NCBI RefSeq assembly: GCF_001713475.1
Contig: NZ_CP016499.1
Span: 434,001 to 498,000 of the forward strand
Length of the DNA stretch: 64,000 nt
Origin: Agrobacterium sp. RAC06
Lineage (GTDB): Bacteria; Pseudomonadota; Alphaproteobacteria; Rhizobiales; Rhizobiaceae
Direction of reading: 5' to 3'
The notes under the pieces are model-generated. The model searched no databases. It worked only from the letters and a program-made list of their open reading frames with translations, and was not told the DNA's origin. Below, one piece after another: positions 36,935 through 47,096 of this stretch (positions within the stretch are counted from its first letter, which is position 1; each line of letters starts with the position of its first letter). The position numbers and the translations under genes were made by a program.

Positions 36935-37935
36935 GCGGGCCGATTCAGCATGGAGGCGGTCTCGCCGCTGCTTCTGCCCTCTATGGAGGGCGCATTGAAG
37001 ACTGGGTCGACCTGTCGACCGGCATCAACCCCTGTCCGCCTGATCTGCCCGAGATCCCGATGCGGGCCTGGCATCGCTTGCCCGACCAGGAACGGGAGAC
37101 GGCGTCACGGCACGCGGCTCAGCGCTTCTATCGCTCGCGCGATCGGCTGCCACTTCCGGTGCCGGGGACGCAATCGGTCATCCAGTTGCTGCCGCGCCTG
37201 GTGCCATCAGGTGCCCGGGTTGCAGTGGTCTCGCCAACCTATGGCGAATATGCGCGCGCCTTCACGCTTGCCGGGCTTGCCGTGGATGCTATCAGTGATC
37301 TCAATGAGATCAGCAAGGCGCATGGTCTTGTCGTGGTGGTCAATCCGAACAATCCGGACGGACGGCTCCACACACCGACCGAGCTTCGAGCGCTGGCCGG
37401 TGATCTCGCAGATCGGGGCGGGATGCTTGTGGTCGACGAGGCCTTCGGTGACATGCTGCCCGACCAGAGCCTTGCCGGCGATGACAGTGCTAACCTGATC
37501 GTCTTCCGCTCCTTCGGAAAATTCTTCGGCCTTGCCGGCATTCGCCTCGGATTTGTCATCGCCGCCGACGAAGTCGCAGCGCAATTTTCCGAATGGCTTG
37601 GACCTTGGGCCGTGTCCGGCCCGGCGCTCGTGCTTGCCGAGCGTTTGATGTCTTCCGATACCAGCCTCATTGCCCAGCAGATCCGAAGCCGCGCGCTTGC
37701 ACTTCAGGAGATTCTGTCCGAAGCCGGCTTCACAGTCAGCGGTGGCACCGAGCTTTTCCAACTGGTCGAAGATGCGAGAGTCGGCGAATTGTACCGGCAT
37801 CTCTGCAGCCGCCAGATCCTGACGCGCAAGTTCGACTACCGACCGGACTGGCTGCGTTTCGGCCTTGCACCCGACGAGGCGGGCGATACGCGTCTCCGCG
37901 AGGCGCTCAGAACATTCCGGAGTTCGTCAGCATGA
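36931..37935 (+). CDS. cobC: CobC, threonine-phosphate decarboxylase-like aminotransferase
   Basis: PLP enzyme of 334 aa related to histidinol-phosphate aminotransferase. It has WVDLSTGINPCPP near the N-terminus, VVNPNNPDGRLH, VVDEAFGDMLP and the PLP lysine in FRSFGKFFGLAGIRLGF. Such proteins make the aminopropanol linker of cobalamin. Overlaps its operon neighbours by four bases. Confidence 0.93.
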   Translation: MSGPIQHGGGLAAASALYGGRIEDWVDLSTGINPCPPDLPEIPMRAWHRLPDQERETASRHAAQRFYRSRDRLPLPVPGTQSVIQLLPRLVPSGARVAVVSPTYGEYARAFTLAGLAVDAISDLNEISKAHGLVVVVNPNNPDGRLHTPTELRALAGDLADRGGMLVVDEAFGDMLPDQSLAGDDSANLIVFRSFGKFFGLAGIRLGFVIAADEVAAQFSEWLGPWAVSGPALVLAERLMSSDTSLIAQQIRSRALALQEILSEAGFTVSGGTELFQLVEDARVGELYRHLCSRQILTRKFDYRPDWLRFGLAPDEAGDTRLREALRTFRSSSA

Positions 37936-38909
37936 ACCATCTGCTGCTCCTTCTTGCAGCCATCGTTCTCGACCGGGTCGTCGGCGATCCGCCATGGCTC
38001 TGGCAACGTGTGCCGCATCCGGTGGTGATCTTCGGCAAAGCGATCGATCTCTTCGAAAAGCGCCTGAACAGGACAAGTTTCACAGCCGAAGGTCGACGCT
38101 TGAATGGCGTCTTCACGATCGTGGCGTTGCTCGCCGCCTCGGCGGCCGTCGGCATGCTGCTTTCTGCCCTGTTCGGTAAACTCGGCCTTCTCGGCATCAT
38201 CCTCGAAATGATCGTCGTGGCCGTCTTCCTTGCCCAGAAGAGCCTTGGCGATCATGTCCAAGCGGTGGCCGACGGTCTCTTGCGTGATGGTCTCGAGGGA
38301 GGTCGGCAAGCGGTTGCGATGATCGTCGGACGCGATCCGAAGACTCTCGACGAGGCCGGCGTTTCGCGCGCGGCGATCGAAAGCCTGTCCGAAAACTTTG
38401 CCGATGGTGTCGTTGCGCCGGCTTTCTGGTACGCGATTGCCGGCCTTCCCGGCATCCTCGCCTACAAGATGCTGAACACGGCTGATTCGATGATCGGCCA
38501 CAAGAATGAGCGCTTCCTGCAATTCGGCTGGGCCTCCGCCAGGCTCGATGATCTCGCGAACTGGCCGGCTGCGCGGCTATCCGCCGGGTTCATCGCCCTG
38601 GCTACAGTCTTGAAACGCGGGGCAGGGGCCGGCCGTCGCTCGTTATCTGCGGCCCTGCGCGATAGTGGATTGCACCGCTCGCCGAATTCCGGCTGGCCGG
38701 AAGCTGCGATGGCGGGTGCACTCGATCTGCAGCTCGCCGGTCCGCGCGTCTACGGCGGCACCAGAGTGAGCGAGCCGATGATGCATGCATCCGGCCGCAG
38801 CGATGCCGGGCCTGCTGATATCCTTGCGGGAATCGGTGTTTTCTACGCAGCCTGCGGCGTCATGGCGGCATTAATCGCCCTGATATGGGCGATCTCGAAA
38901 ATCATCTGA
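37932..38909 (+). CDS. cobD: cobinamide synthase CobD/CbiB
   Basis: Inner-membrane protein of 325 aa that attaches the aminopropanol group to the corrin. DRVVGDPPWLWQRVPHPVV, RAAIESLSENFADGVVAPAF, KMLNTADSMIGHKNERF and the multiple hydrophobic segments are diagnostic. ATG 37932 overlaps the cobC stop; the frame is open for 113 codons upstream but within cobC. Last gene of the plus-strand cob run. Confidence 0.95.
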   Translation: MNHLLLLLAAIVLDRVVGDPPWLWQRVPHPVVIFGKAIDLFEKRLNRTSFTAEGRRLNGVFTIVALLAASAAVGMLLSALFGKLGLLGIILEMIVVAVFLAQKSLGDHVQAVADGLLRDGLEGGRQAVAMIVGRDPKTLDEAGVSRAAIESLSENFADGVVAPAFWYAIAGLPGILAYKMLNTADSMIGHKNERFLQFGWASARLDDLANWPAARLSAGFIALATVLKRGAGAGRRSLSAALRDSGLHRSPNSGWPEAAMAGALDLQLAGPRVYGGTRVSEPMMHASGRSDAGPADILAGIGVFYAACGVMAALIALIWAISKII

Positions 38910-38969
38910 CGTTTCGAGCTTAAATTGGCTGGCGGTGTGCCCCGGCTTCGCCTCTGACAGCACAACTGA

Positions 38970-39695
38970 TCAGTCGATACCGGCTGCGTCGCGCAAGCGA
39001 TCGAGCTTCGGCACGATGACGTGGCGGTTGTTCTCGATGACGATGATGCCATCCTTGCGCAGTTTGGTCATCTGGCGGCTGACGGTTTCGATGGTCAGCC
39101 CGAGGAAGTCGGCGATATCGGCACGCGACAGCGGCAGATCGAAGGTCTGTGTGCCCTCGCTTTCGGGGTCAATGTGAGTCGCGATCAGATAGAGGAAGCT
39201 CGCCACTTTCTCCTGGGCTGTCTTGCGGCCCAGCGTCAGCATCCAGTCGCGGGCCTCGTCCAGTTCCTTCAACGACTGGGAATGGAGCTTGCGCTCCATG
39301 TCGGGCACTTCGCCAACCATGCGGTCTACGATGTTGCGTGGGAAGGTGCAGATTTCCGTATCCGTTGCGGCTTCCGCCGTGATCGTGCTTTCGCCAAGGA
39401 ACGGGCGGCCAAGGAAGTCGGGTGCAAATTGCAGGCCGACGATCTGCTGGCGGCCATCCGCCATCATCTTCGACAGCTTGATGACGCCCTTGAGGATGTT
39501 GCTGTAGCTTCCGACCTGTTCGCCCTGGCCGATAACCTCGTTACCGGCGTCGACCCGGCGGCGGATCGAATGCTTGTTCAGTTCGGTCAGTTGGGCGGAG
39601 GTCAGGACTGAGCACAGGCCGCCATGGCGCGCGTCGCAGGATCGACAAACGGCAGGAGCCTCACATTCCGGAAAATGTTTTCTGAAAGTGTCCAT
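38970..39695 (-). CDS. fnrN: FNR/CRP-family oxygen regulator FnrN
   Basis: Transcription regulator of 241 aa. The N-terminal cysteines C11, C17, C20 and C28, plus one more in TDTEICTF, can hold an oxygen-labile [4Fe-4S] cluster. The C-terminal HTH has RADIADFLGLTIETVSRQMT, with the E-S-R residues that read TTGAT half sites. ATG 39695 has GGATGG upstream; a TTG five codons earlier is possible. Divergent from hemN with an anaerobox between them (39805-39818), so it probably regulates itself and hemN, and the fixN and fixG sites fit the same control. Confidence 0.94.
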   Translation of the reverse strand: MDTFRKHFPECEAPAVCRSCDARHGGLCSVLTSAQLTELNKHSIRRRVDAGNEVIGQGEQVGSYSNILKGVIKLSKMMADGRQQIVGLQFAPDFLGRPFLGESTITAEAATDTEICTFPRNIVDRMVGEVPDMERKLHSQSLKELDEARDWMLTLGRKTAQEKVASFLYLIATHIDPESEGTQTFDLPLSRADIADFLGLTIETVSRQMTKLRKDGIIVIENNRHVIVPKLDRLRDAAGID

Positions 39696-39804
39696 GGTCG
39701 TGCCATCCAATCAGACCGTCTCTGGACGCCATGCGTCCCTCGGTCAGTGCCCAATTCGGGCTTCTGAGTTTCAATAAACTCTACGTGAGAAATGTATCAG
39801 TAAA

Positions 39805-39818
39805 TTGATCGATGTCAA
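39805..39818. promoter_or_regulatory. anaerobox (FNR-type site) between fnrN and hemN
   Basis: TTGATCGATGTCAA matches the consensus TTGAT-N4-ATCAA with one mismatch (G at position 10). It lies 67 bases before the hemN ATG and 110 bases before the fnrN ATG. I see no second good copy in this intergenic region. Confidence 0.8.
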
Positions 39819-39884
39819 AGGCCGGGACAAGAGACGGCGCTATCTTTGATCGCAGCTCGACACGTCTCAAGGCAGCGCAAAACC

Positions 39885-41234
39885 ATGCAAAATTCCCTTC
39901 TGGCCAAATATTCCGGCGCTGTCCCTCGTTACACCAGCTATCCCACGGCGCCACATTTTCACGAAGGCATCGACTGCGGCAAATATGCGCAGTGGCTGCA
40001 GGCGATCACTGGACAGGAGCGCATCTCGCTCTACATCCACGTCCCCTATTGTGACCGGCTCTGTTGGTTCTGTGCCTGCCACACCAAGCATACGCTGAAA
40101 TACGAGCCGATTGCGATCTATCTGGAATCGTTGAAAAAGGAGATTGCGGCCGTCGGCGCGCTGGTCAGTCGCGACGCTGCCGTGACGGCGGTTCATTTCG
40201 GTGGGGGGTCTCCCACGATGGTCCGGCCCGACGACATGATCGACCTGATGGCAGCACTCCGCTCGGCCTTCACCTTCGCCGAGGATGTCGAGATCAGCGT
40301 CGAGATGGATCCGAACGACCTCGATGAGCCGCGTTACGATGCACTCGCCGCCATCGGCATGACGCGCGCCAGTCTCGGCGTTCAGGACTTCCACCCTGAG
40401 GTGCAGAAGGCGATCAACCGTATCCAGACCTTTGAACACACGAAGTCGGTGGTCGAGGCTGTCCGCGCGCGCGGCGTGCATTCCGTCAATTGCGACATCC
40501 TCTATGGTCTTCCGCACCAGACCGAGGCGACTGTCGCCGAAACGGTGAAGGACATCCTTTCCCTTGCCCCCGATCGGATCGCGCTCTTCGGTTATGCGCA
40601 TGTGCCGTGGATGAAGAAGCACCAGACGATGATCAAGGACGAGATTCTACCCGGGCTTGATGAGCGTTTCGCGCAGATGAACCTTGCCGCCTCGATGCTG
40701 GTTGCCGCCGGTTACGAGCCTATCGGCATCGACCATTTCGCGCTGCCCGACGACCGGATGGCGATTGCAGCGCGGGAAGGGCGGCTGCGGCGAAATTTTC
40801 AGGGCTATACCGACGATGCCGCCGAAGCGCTGATCGGGCTGGGCGCCTCCTCGATCGGTCAGTTGCCACAGGGCTATGTCCAGAACATGCCGGCGACCGG
40901 CGAGTATCAGCGCATGGCCGACGCCGGCGGACTGGCAGCCGTGCGCGGCATCGAGGTCAGCGAAGACGACAGGCTGCGGCGTCGGGTGATCGAGGAAATC
41001 ATGTGCCGCTTCGCCATGTCCTTCTCGGAACTGCGGCAGGAGTTCGGTGATGCGGTCGATGCGATCGCAGCCGAGGCGAAGAGCTTTGCGCTATCCAACC
41101 AGGATCGAATCTGCCTCATCGAGGGTGATCGTTTCGTCATCACGGATGCCGGCCGGCCCTTCGCCCGGACGATTGCTGCCGTCTTCGACAGCTATCTCGC
41201 CAATGGAAAGGGACGCCATTCGATTGCTGTTTAA
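39885..41234 (+). CDS. hemN: oxygen-independent coproporphyrinogen III oxidase
   Basis: Radical SAM enzyme of 449 aa that makes protoporphyrinogen IX without oxygen. YIHVPYCDRLCWFCACHTKH carries the CX3CX2C cluster motif (C56, C60, C63). VPRYTSYPTAPHFHEGI at the start and GLPHQTEATVAETV in the middle fit HemN. ATG 39885 is chosen over an in-frame codon 39 bases upstream because the protein family starts here. Under probable FnrN control through the upstream anaerobox, providing heme for the cbb3 oxidase. Confidence 0.96.
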   Translation: MQNSLLAKYSGAVPRYTSYPTAPHFHEGIDCGKYAQWLQAITGQERISLYIHVPYCDRLCWFCACHTKHTLKYEPIAIYLESLKKEIAAVGALVSRDAAVTAVHFGGGSPTMVRPDDMIDLMAALRSAFTFAEDVEISVEMDPNDLDEPRYDALAAIGMTRASLGVQDFHPEVQKAINRIQTFEHTKSVVEAVRARGVHSVNCDILYGLPHQTEATVAETVKDILSLAPDRIALFGYAHVPWMKKHQTMIKDEILPGLDERFAQMNLAASMLVAAGYEPIGIDHFALPDDRMAIAAREGRLRRNFQGYTDDAAEALIGLGASSIGQLPQGYVQNMPATGEYQRMADAGGLAAVRGIEVSEDDRLRRRVIEEIMCRFAMSFSELRQEFGDAVDAIAAEAKSFALSNQDRICLIEGDRFVITDAGRPFARTIAAVFDSYLANGKGRHSIAV

Positions 41235-41339
41235 GCAACACTTCGGCTCCAAATTTCGCTGTCGCACAAAACCACCATTGGCATTTGACCGTGTTTTCCT
41301 TATGTGGAACCCAGAATTTAAGACACATGAGGTACTGGC

Positions 41340-41618
41340 GTGACCGCTACATTCGACAAAGTTGCCGACATCATTGCTGAGACCAGCGAAATCGACCGCG
41401 AGACGATTACGCCGGAAAGCCACACGATCGATGACCTTGGCATCGACAGCCTCGACTTCCTCGACATCGTCTTTGCGATCGACAAGGAATTCGGCATCAA
41501 GATCCCGCTCGAGCAGTGGACGCAGGAAGTCAACGAAGGCAAGGTTTCTACCGAAGAGTACTTCGTGCTGAAGAACCTCTGCGCCAAGATCGACGAACTT
41601 CGCGCCGCCAAGGGCTGA
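41340..41618 (+). CDS. acpXL: acyl carrier protein AcpXL
   Basis: Special acyl carrier protein of 92 aa that carries the very-long-chain (omega-1)-hydroxy fatty acid for rhizobial lipid A. The phosphopantetheine serine lies in [20 protein letters not shown]. Start GTG 41340 with GAGGT at 41329-41333. It is longer than housekeeping AcpP and followed by fabZXL, two ketosynthase genes, adhXL and lpxXL, the known order of this cluster. Confidence 0.95.
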
Positions 41619-41645
41619 CCCGCCCCCAAAGGAGCGGACATCGTC

Positions 41646-42119
41646 ATGCTGCTTGAATATTTCCAGATGATTGACAAGGTCGAGAGCGTTGATCTCGGCC
41701 TTGGTCGTTTGAAGGCCACGTCGACCGTGCCGATGGAAAGCCCTGTCTTCGAAGGGCATTTCCCCGGTATGCCGCTGGTTCCTGGCGTGCTTTTGATTGA
41801 GACCATGGCGCAGGCCTCCGGCATGCTGTTGCTTGCCGTCAAGGACTTCGAAGCCATGCCTTTCCTGATGTCGGTCGATGGCGCGAAGATGCGTACCTTC
41901 GTCGAGCCCGGCGCCGTCCTCGATATCGAGGCGGAACTCGAGCATGACGGTTCGGGCTTTGCCGTCACCAAGGCGAAGATCACGAGCGGTGGCAAGAAGG
42001 TCTGCGACGCCCAGCTGAAGCTCCGCACCATGCCGTTCTCCGAGGTGCCGCTCGCGCCGATCGTGCGCAAACGCGCCGAAGAGGTTGGCCTGATGGCCGC
42101 GATGGCGGCCCAAGGCTGA
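41646..42119 (+). CDS. fabZXL: 3-hydroxyacyl-ACP dehydratase FabZXL
   Basis: Hot-dog-fold dehydratase of 157 aa. Catalytic His38 and Glu52 lie in GHFPGMPLVPGVLLIETMAQ. Within this cluster it should dehydrate hydroxyacyl-AcpXL during the elongation to C28. It begins 27 bases after acpXL. Confidence 0.92.
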   Translation: MLLEYFQMIDKVESVDLGLGRLKATSTVPMESPVFEGHFPGMPLVPGVLLIETMAQASGMLLLAVKDFEAMPFLMSVDGAKMRTFVEPGAVLDIEAELEHDGSGFAVTKAKITSGGKKVCDAQLKLRTMPFSEVPLAPIVRKRAEEVGLMAAMAAQG

Positions 42120-42220
42120 CACGCTTTCGGCCGCAAGGGCGCAATTCCTATTGACCTTGGGGCCTTATTCGGGAAAACCCGCATTTTACGTCGGTGAGCC
42201 TGCCGGCGAGAGGATTGCAT

Positions 42221-43426
42221 ATGGTCAAACAACCGAATGATGTGGTGATCACCGGCGTCGGGATCGTCACCTGCCACGGCACCGGCAAGGACGCGCATCT
42301 CGCGCTGCTCTCCGCAAAGACCGCACCTGAACCGGTGCTCGAGACCGAAAAGTTCGCGCCTTACGTCGTGCACAAGCTGCCCGAGATCGACTGGTCGCAG
42401 CAGATCGCCAAGCGTGGCGACCAGCGCCAGATGGAAAACTGGCAGCGCCTCGGCGTCTTTGCAGCTGGCCTCGCGCTCGACGACGCCGGCATGAAGGATG
42501 ACGCAGACGCCTGCGGCACCATGGACCTGATCGTCGCCGCCGGCGGTGGCGAGCGTGACATCGCGGTCGACAGCCTGATCGTCGACGAGGCTTTGCAGCG
42601 CAACGACCGCGAAAAATTCCTGATCGAGAAACTGAAGACCGAGCTTCGTCCGACACTGTTCCTGGCGCAGCTTTCCAACCTGCTCGCCGGCAATATCTCG
42701 ATCGTGCACAAGGTCACCGGTTCCTCGCGCACCTTCATGGGTGAAGAAGCGGCCGGTATCTCGGCGATCGCAACCGCATTTGCCCGCATCAAGGCCGGCC
42801 AGTCGACGCATACGCTGGTCGGTGGCGCCTTTGTTTCCGAGCGCCCCGACATCCTGCTTCTGGTCGAAGGTATCCGCGCCCATCAGACCGGACCTTGGCA
42901 GCCGCTCTGGTCGCGCGATGGTTCCTCGGGCGGTGGCATGATTCTCGGCACGGTCGGCGCCTTCCTGGTGCTGGAATCGCGTGAACATGCCGAAGCCCGT
43001 GGCGCGCATATCTATGCCGTGCTCGACGCTGTCGAAGGTGATCGCGGCAATCGCGATGAGGGCAAGCTCGAAGCGCGTCTGGGCCGCATGGTGCCGGAGG
43101 CCGAATCGCTGTCCGCTGCGGACACCGTCGTGTTCTCGGGTGCGTCCGGCCTCGCCGATCTTACGCAACGGGAGAAGGCTCACCTTGCGGAACGTTTCGC
43201 CGGCATGCCGGTGCGTGGCTATGCCGGTTCGATCGGCCATTCGGTCGAGGCGCAGTTCCCGGCAGGCCTTGCGCTCGCGGCGCTTGCCATCGACGCTGGC
43301 GCCAAGGTGCCTGCCTTCGACGCTGCGAACGAAGCGGCTCATGCCGGTCCTGCCAAACATGCCATCATCTCCACCGTCGGCTATGTGCGGGGCGAAGGCC
43401 TCGCCGTGCTCTCGGCGAATGCGTGA
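42221..43426 (+). CDS. fabF2XL: ketosynthase-like protein FabF2XL lacking the active-site Cys
   Basis: Ketosynthase-fold protein of 401 aa, first of a pair. Start VVITGVGIVTCHGTGKDA and the later GSIGHSVEAQFPAGLALAAL follow the KAS pattern. The region that should hold the active-site Cys (TACAS in its neighbour) reads TFMGEEAAGIS; in an ungapped alignment Glu176 takes the Cys place, and no Cys lies nearby. The HGT histidine motif is also not recognisable. It therefore probably cannot condense by itself and may act with FabF1XL as a chain-length-factor-like partner (inference). ATG 42221 follows GAGAGGA. Confidence 0.88.
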   Translation: MVKQPNDVVITGVGIVTCHGTGKDAHLALLSAKTAPEPVLETEKFAPYVVHKLPEIDWSQQIAKRGDQRQMENWQRLGVFAAGLALDDAGMKDDADACGTMDLIVAAGGGERDIAVDSLIVDEALQRNDREKFLIEKLKTELRPTLFLAQLSNLLAGNISIVHKVTGSSRTFMGEEAAGISAIATAFARIKAGQSTHTLVGGAFVSERPDILLLVEGIRAHQTGPWQPLWSRDGSSGGGMILGTVGAFLVLESREHAEARGAHIYAVLDAVEGDRGNRDEGKLEARLGRMVPEAESLSAADTVVFSGASGLADLTQREKAHLAERFAGMPVRGYAGSIGHSVEAQFPAGLALAALAIDAGAKVPAFDAANEAAHAGPAKHAIISTVGYVRGEGLAVLSANA

Positions 43427-43438
43427 GGAACTAGATCC

Positions 43439-44728
<1,290 letters not shown>

Positions 44729-44750
44729 GGCCTGCGCCAACAATTCGGGA

Positions 44751-44840
44751 CGTCATCCTCGGCCTTCGAGCCGGGGATCCACGCACCTCGCAAGAACAAC
44801 GAAGGTCGGCAGATGCCAGGGAGTAACCCCTGGTATGACG
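44751..44840. repeat. palindromic intergenic repeat element
   Basis: A 90-base block with inverted ends CGTCAT (44751-44756) and ATGACG (44835-44840). It contains two hairpins: ATCCTCGGC (44755-44763) with GCCGGGGAT (44770-44778), and CCAGGG (44816-44821) with CCCTGG (44828-44833). The opening GTCATCCTCGG...GGGGATCCACGC resembles a short palindromic repeat widespread between rhizobial genes. It lies between fabF1XL and adhXL inside the lipid A cluster. I see no second copy in this window. Confidence 0.55.
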
Positions 44841-44899
44841 GTGAAAGCGTGACGGCGCCTCATCCGCATCCGCCCCATAGGCCCTGAAGGAAACATGTC

Positions 44900-45928
44900 A
44901 TGCGCGCATTGCAACTCGTCGAAGACCGCAAGCTTGAAATCGTCGACCTGCCGGAGCCGGATGCTCCGGGTCCAGGTGAGGTTACGCTGCGCGTCAAGGC
45001 CGTCGCGCTGAACCATATCGACGTCTGGGGCTGGCGCGGGATGGCGTTCGCCAAGCGCAAGATGCCGCTTGTCATCGGTGCGGAAGCCTCCGGTGTCGTC
45101 GAGGCGATCGGTCCAGGCGTCGGCAATATCCTGCCTGGCCAGCTCGCCGCCGTCTATGGCGCGCGCACCTGCGGTCTCTGCAAGCCCTGCCGCGAAGGCC
45201 GTGACAATCTTTGCGAAAACGTCTCGGGGGTGCATGGCTTTCATCTCGACGGCTTTGCCCAGGAAAAGATCAACCTGCCGGCCCGCCTGCTCGTTCCGGC
45301 CCCTCCGGGCGTCGATGCGGTTGCCGCGGCTCTGGCCCCGGTCACCTTCGGCACCGTCGAGCACATGCTCTTCGACAATGCCAAGCTCCAGCCGGGTGAA
45401 ACCATCCTCATCCATGCCGGCGGTTCCGGTATCGGCACGGCTGCCATCCAGCTTGCCAAGAAGATCGGCTGCACTGTGATCACCACCGTCGGTTCCGACG
45501 ACAAGATCGAGCCGGCCAAGGCGCTCGGTGCCGATCACGTCATCAACTATCGCACCGACCGCTTCGAAGGCATGGTCCGCAAGATCACCAAGAAGAAGGG
45601 CGTCGATGTCGTCTTCGAACATGTCGGCAAGGACACGTTTGCAGCCTCGATGTTCTGCCTGAAGCGCGGTGGCCGCCTTGTCACCTGCGGCTCCACCTCT
45701 GGTGTCTCGACCGAAGTGAACCTGATGATGCTTTTCCAGCAGCAGCTCAAGCTCTTCGGCTCCTTCGGCTGCCGCATGGAAAACATGGCGGATGCCATGC
45801 AGAAGATGGCGCGCGGCCTCGTGCACCCCGTCATCGACACGCAGGTCTCTTTCGACGATATCGACAAGGCCCTTGCCCGCATGGAAGGCCGCCAGGTCTT
45901 TGGCAAGATCATCCTGAAGATGGACTGA
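44900..45928 (+). CDS. adhXL: zinc-type alcohol dehydrogenase family protein AdhXL
   Basis: Medium-chain dehydrogenase of 342 aa. Four structural-zinc cysteines C91, C94, C97 and C105 (CGLCKPCREGRDNLC) and the Rossmann motif HAGGSGIGTAAIQLA are present. The catalytic zinc ligands are not: the usual Cys near residue 38 is in ALNHID and the GHE motif reads GAE (60-62). It is thus closer to quinone-oxidoreductase or enoyl-reductase-like members. In this cluster an enoyl-AcpXL reduction is plausible, but unproven. Confidence 0.9.
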   Translation: MRALQLVEDRKLEIVDLPEPDAPGPGEVTLRVKAVALNHIDVWGWRGMAFAKRKMPLVIGAEASGVVEAIGPGVGNILPGQLAAVYGARTCGLCKPCREGRDNLCENVSGVHGFHLDGFAQEKINLPARLLVPAPPGVDAVAAALAPVTFGTVEHMLFDNAKLQPGETILIHAGGSGIGTAAIQLAKKIGCTVITTVGSDDKIEPAKALGADHVINYRTDRFEGMVRKITKKKGVDVVFEHVGKDTFAASMFCLKRGGRLVTCGSTSGVSTEVNLMMLFQQQLKLFGSFGCRMENMADAMQKMARGLVHPVIDTQVSFDDIDKALARMEGRQVFGKIILKMD

Positions 45929-45932
45929 CCGC

Positions 45933-46862
45933 GTGCGGATGCTCGTCACCCGCATCGTTCTGGCGCTGCGCAAGTTCTATCAGTGGTCAGTCGCCCAGGC
46001 GGCCTTCGGCTTCCTGACGGCATTGAAGATCCTGCCGGCGGATGCCGCGATCAACTTTGCCGACCGGCTGATGCGCTGGGTCGGGCCGAAGACGAAGCGC
46101 CACCGGCTGATGCAGGTGAACCTGCGCAATGCGTTTCCCGAGAAGTCGGATGCCGAACGGGAGGAGATCGCGCTGGCGAGCTGGGGCCATATGGGCCGGC
46201 TTGCCGCCGAATATGTCTTCCTCGACCGTCTGTTCGACTTCGATCCGGAAAAGCCAGGCGAGGGCAGGGTAGAGGTGTCGGGCGTCGAGCAGTTTCTCGA
46301 CCTGCGCGACAATCCGCGTCCCTTCATCGTCTTTACCGGCCATACCGCCAATTTCGAACTGCTGCCGGTCGCGGGTGCCGCGTTCGGGCTTTACGTAACC
46401 GTCCTCTTCCGGCCGCCGAACAACCCCTACATCGCCGAGAAGGTCTTCGAGTTCCGCCGCAAGCGCATGGGCAAGCTTGTGCCGTCGCATGCGGGGTCCT
46501 CCTTCGCACTGGCCCGGCAGCTGGAGCAGGGGGGTGGCGTCGGCGTGCTCGTCGACCAGAAGTTCTGGAAGGGCGTCGAGACCCAGTTCTTCGGCCAGCC
46601 GGTCAAGACCAATCCGCTGCTCGCCAAGCTGACGCGTCAGTTCGACTGTGAAGTCTATCCGGCGCGTTGCATCCGCCTGCCCGGCAATCGTTTTCGTCTG
46701 GAGATCGAGCCGCGCATCTCGGTGCCGCGCAACGAGCGGGGCCAGGTGGACGTGAACGCCACCGCCCAGCTGCTCAACGACAAGGTCGAGGCCTGGGTTC
46801 GGGAATATCCGGAGCAGTGGCTCTGGTATCACGATCGCTGGGCGATCAAGGACAAGATCTGA
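45933..46862 (+). CDS. lpxXL: lipid A very-long-chain acyltransferase LpxXL
   Basis: Membrane-bound LpxL/HtrB-family acyltransferase of 309 aa that transfers the C28 chain from AcpXL to lipid A. The HX4E catalytic motif is GHTANFE (H137, E142). LRNAFPEKSDAEREEIA and the C-terminal QWLWYHDRW are family hallmarks. GTG 45933 or ATG 45939 as start; it follows adhXL by four bases. Last gene of the cluster. Confidence 0.94.
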   Translation: MRMLVTRIVLALRKFYQWSVAQAAFGFLTALKILPADAAINFADRLMRWVGPKTKRHRLMQVNLRNAFPEKSDAEREEIALASWGHMGRLAAEYVFLDRLFDFDPEKPGEGRVEVSGVEQFLDLRDNPRPFIVFTGHTANFELLPVAGAAFGLYVTVLFRPPNNPYIAEKVFEFRRKRMGKLVPSHAGSSFALARQLEQGGGVGVLVDQKFWKGVETQFFGQPVKTNPLLAKLTRQFDCEVYPARCIRLPGNRFRLEIEPRISVPRNERGQVDVNATAQLLNDKVEAWVREYPEQWLWYHDRWAIKDKI

Positions 46863-47047
46863 CGGTCTCTGCTTCAGGCTCGTCTGAAGGATAAATCGGA
46901 ATGTGCGCGGAGCGTCGCGGCCGGTCGCCATGCGCATTATCGCCTATTCGTTTCATCTGATATTGCAGATATTTTTTGGGCTGCGATGCGCGTGAGTGCC
47001 CGTAGCGATTGAAGGTGACGCAACCTCATGTTACGGACGTCGAAAGT

Positions 47048-47078
47048 GGTGTGACGTAATCATTTCTTTTGTCACACC
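47048..47078. promoter_or_regulatory. perfect inverted repeat upstream of PAS protein gene
   Basis: GGTGTGAC (47048-47055) and GTCACACC (47071-47078) form a perfect 8-base inverted repeat with a 15-base spacer, 18 bases before the start codon used here. Spacing would suit a dimeric regulator on two faces of the helix or an mRNA hairpin around the leader. No T-run follows. Confidence 0.4.
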
Positions 47079-47096
47079 TGAGGGATGAGGTTGCTG

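Noticed and set aside
44753..45973. Open frame of 406 codons opposite adhXL
   Set aside because: It begins beyond lpxXL's start, runs antisense through adhXL and includes the palindromic repeat; no domain.
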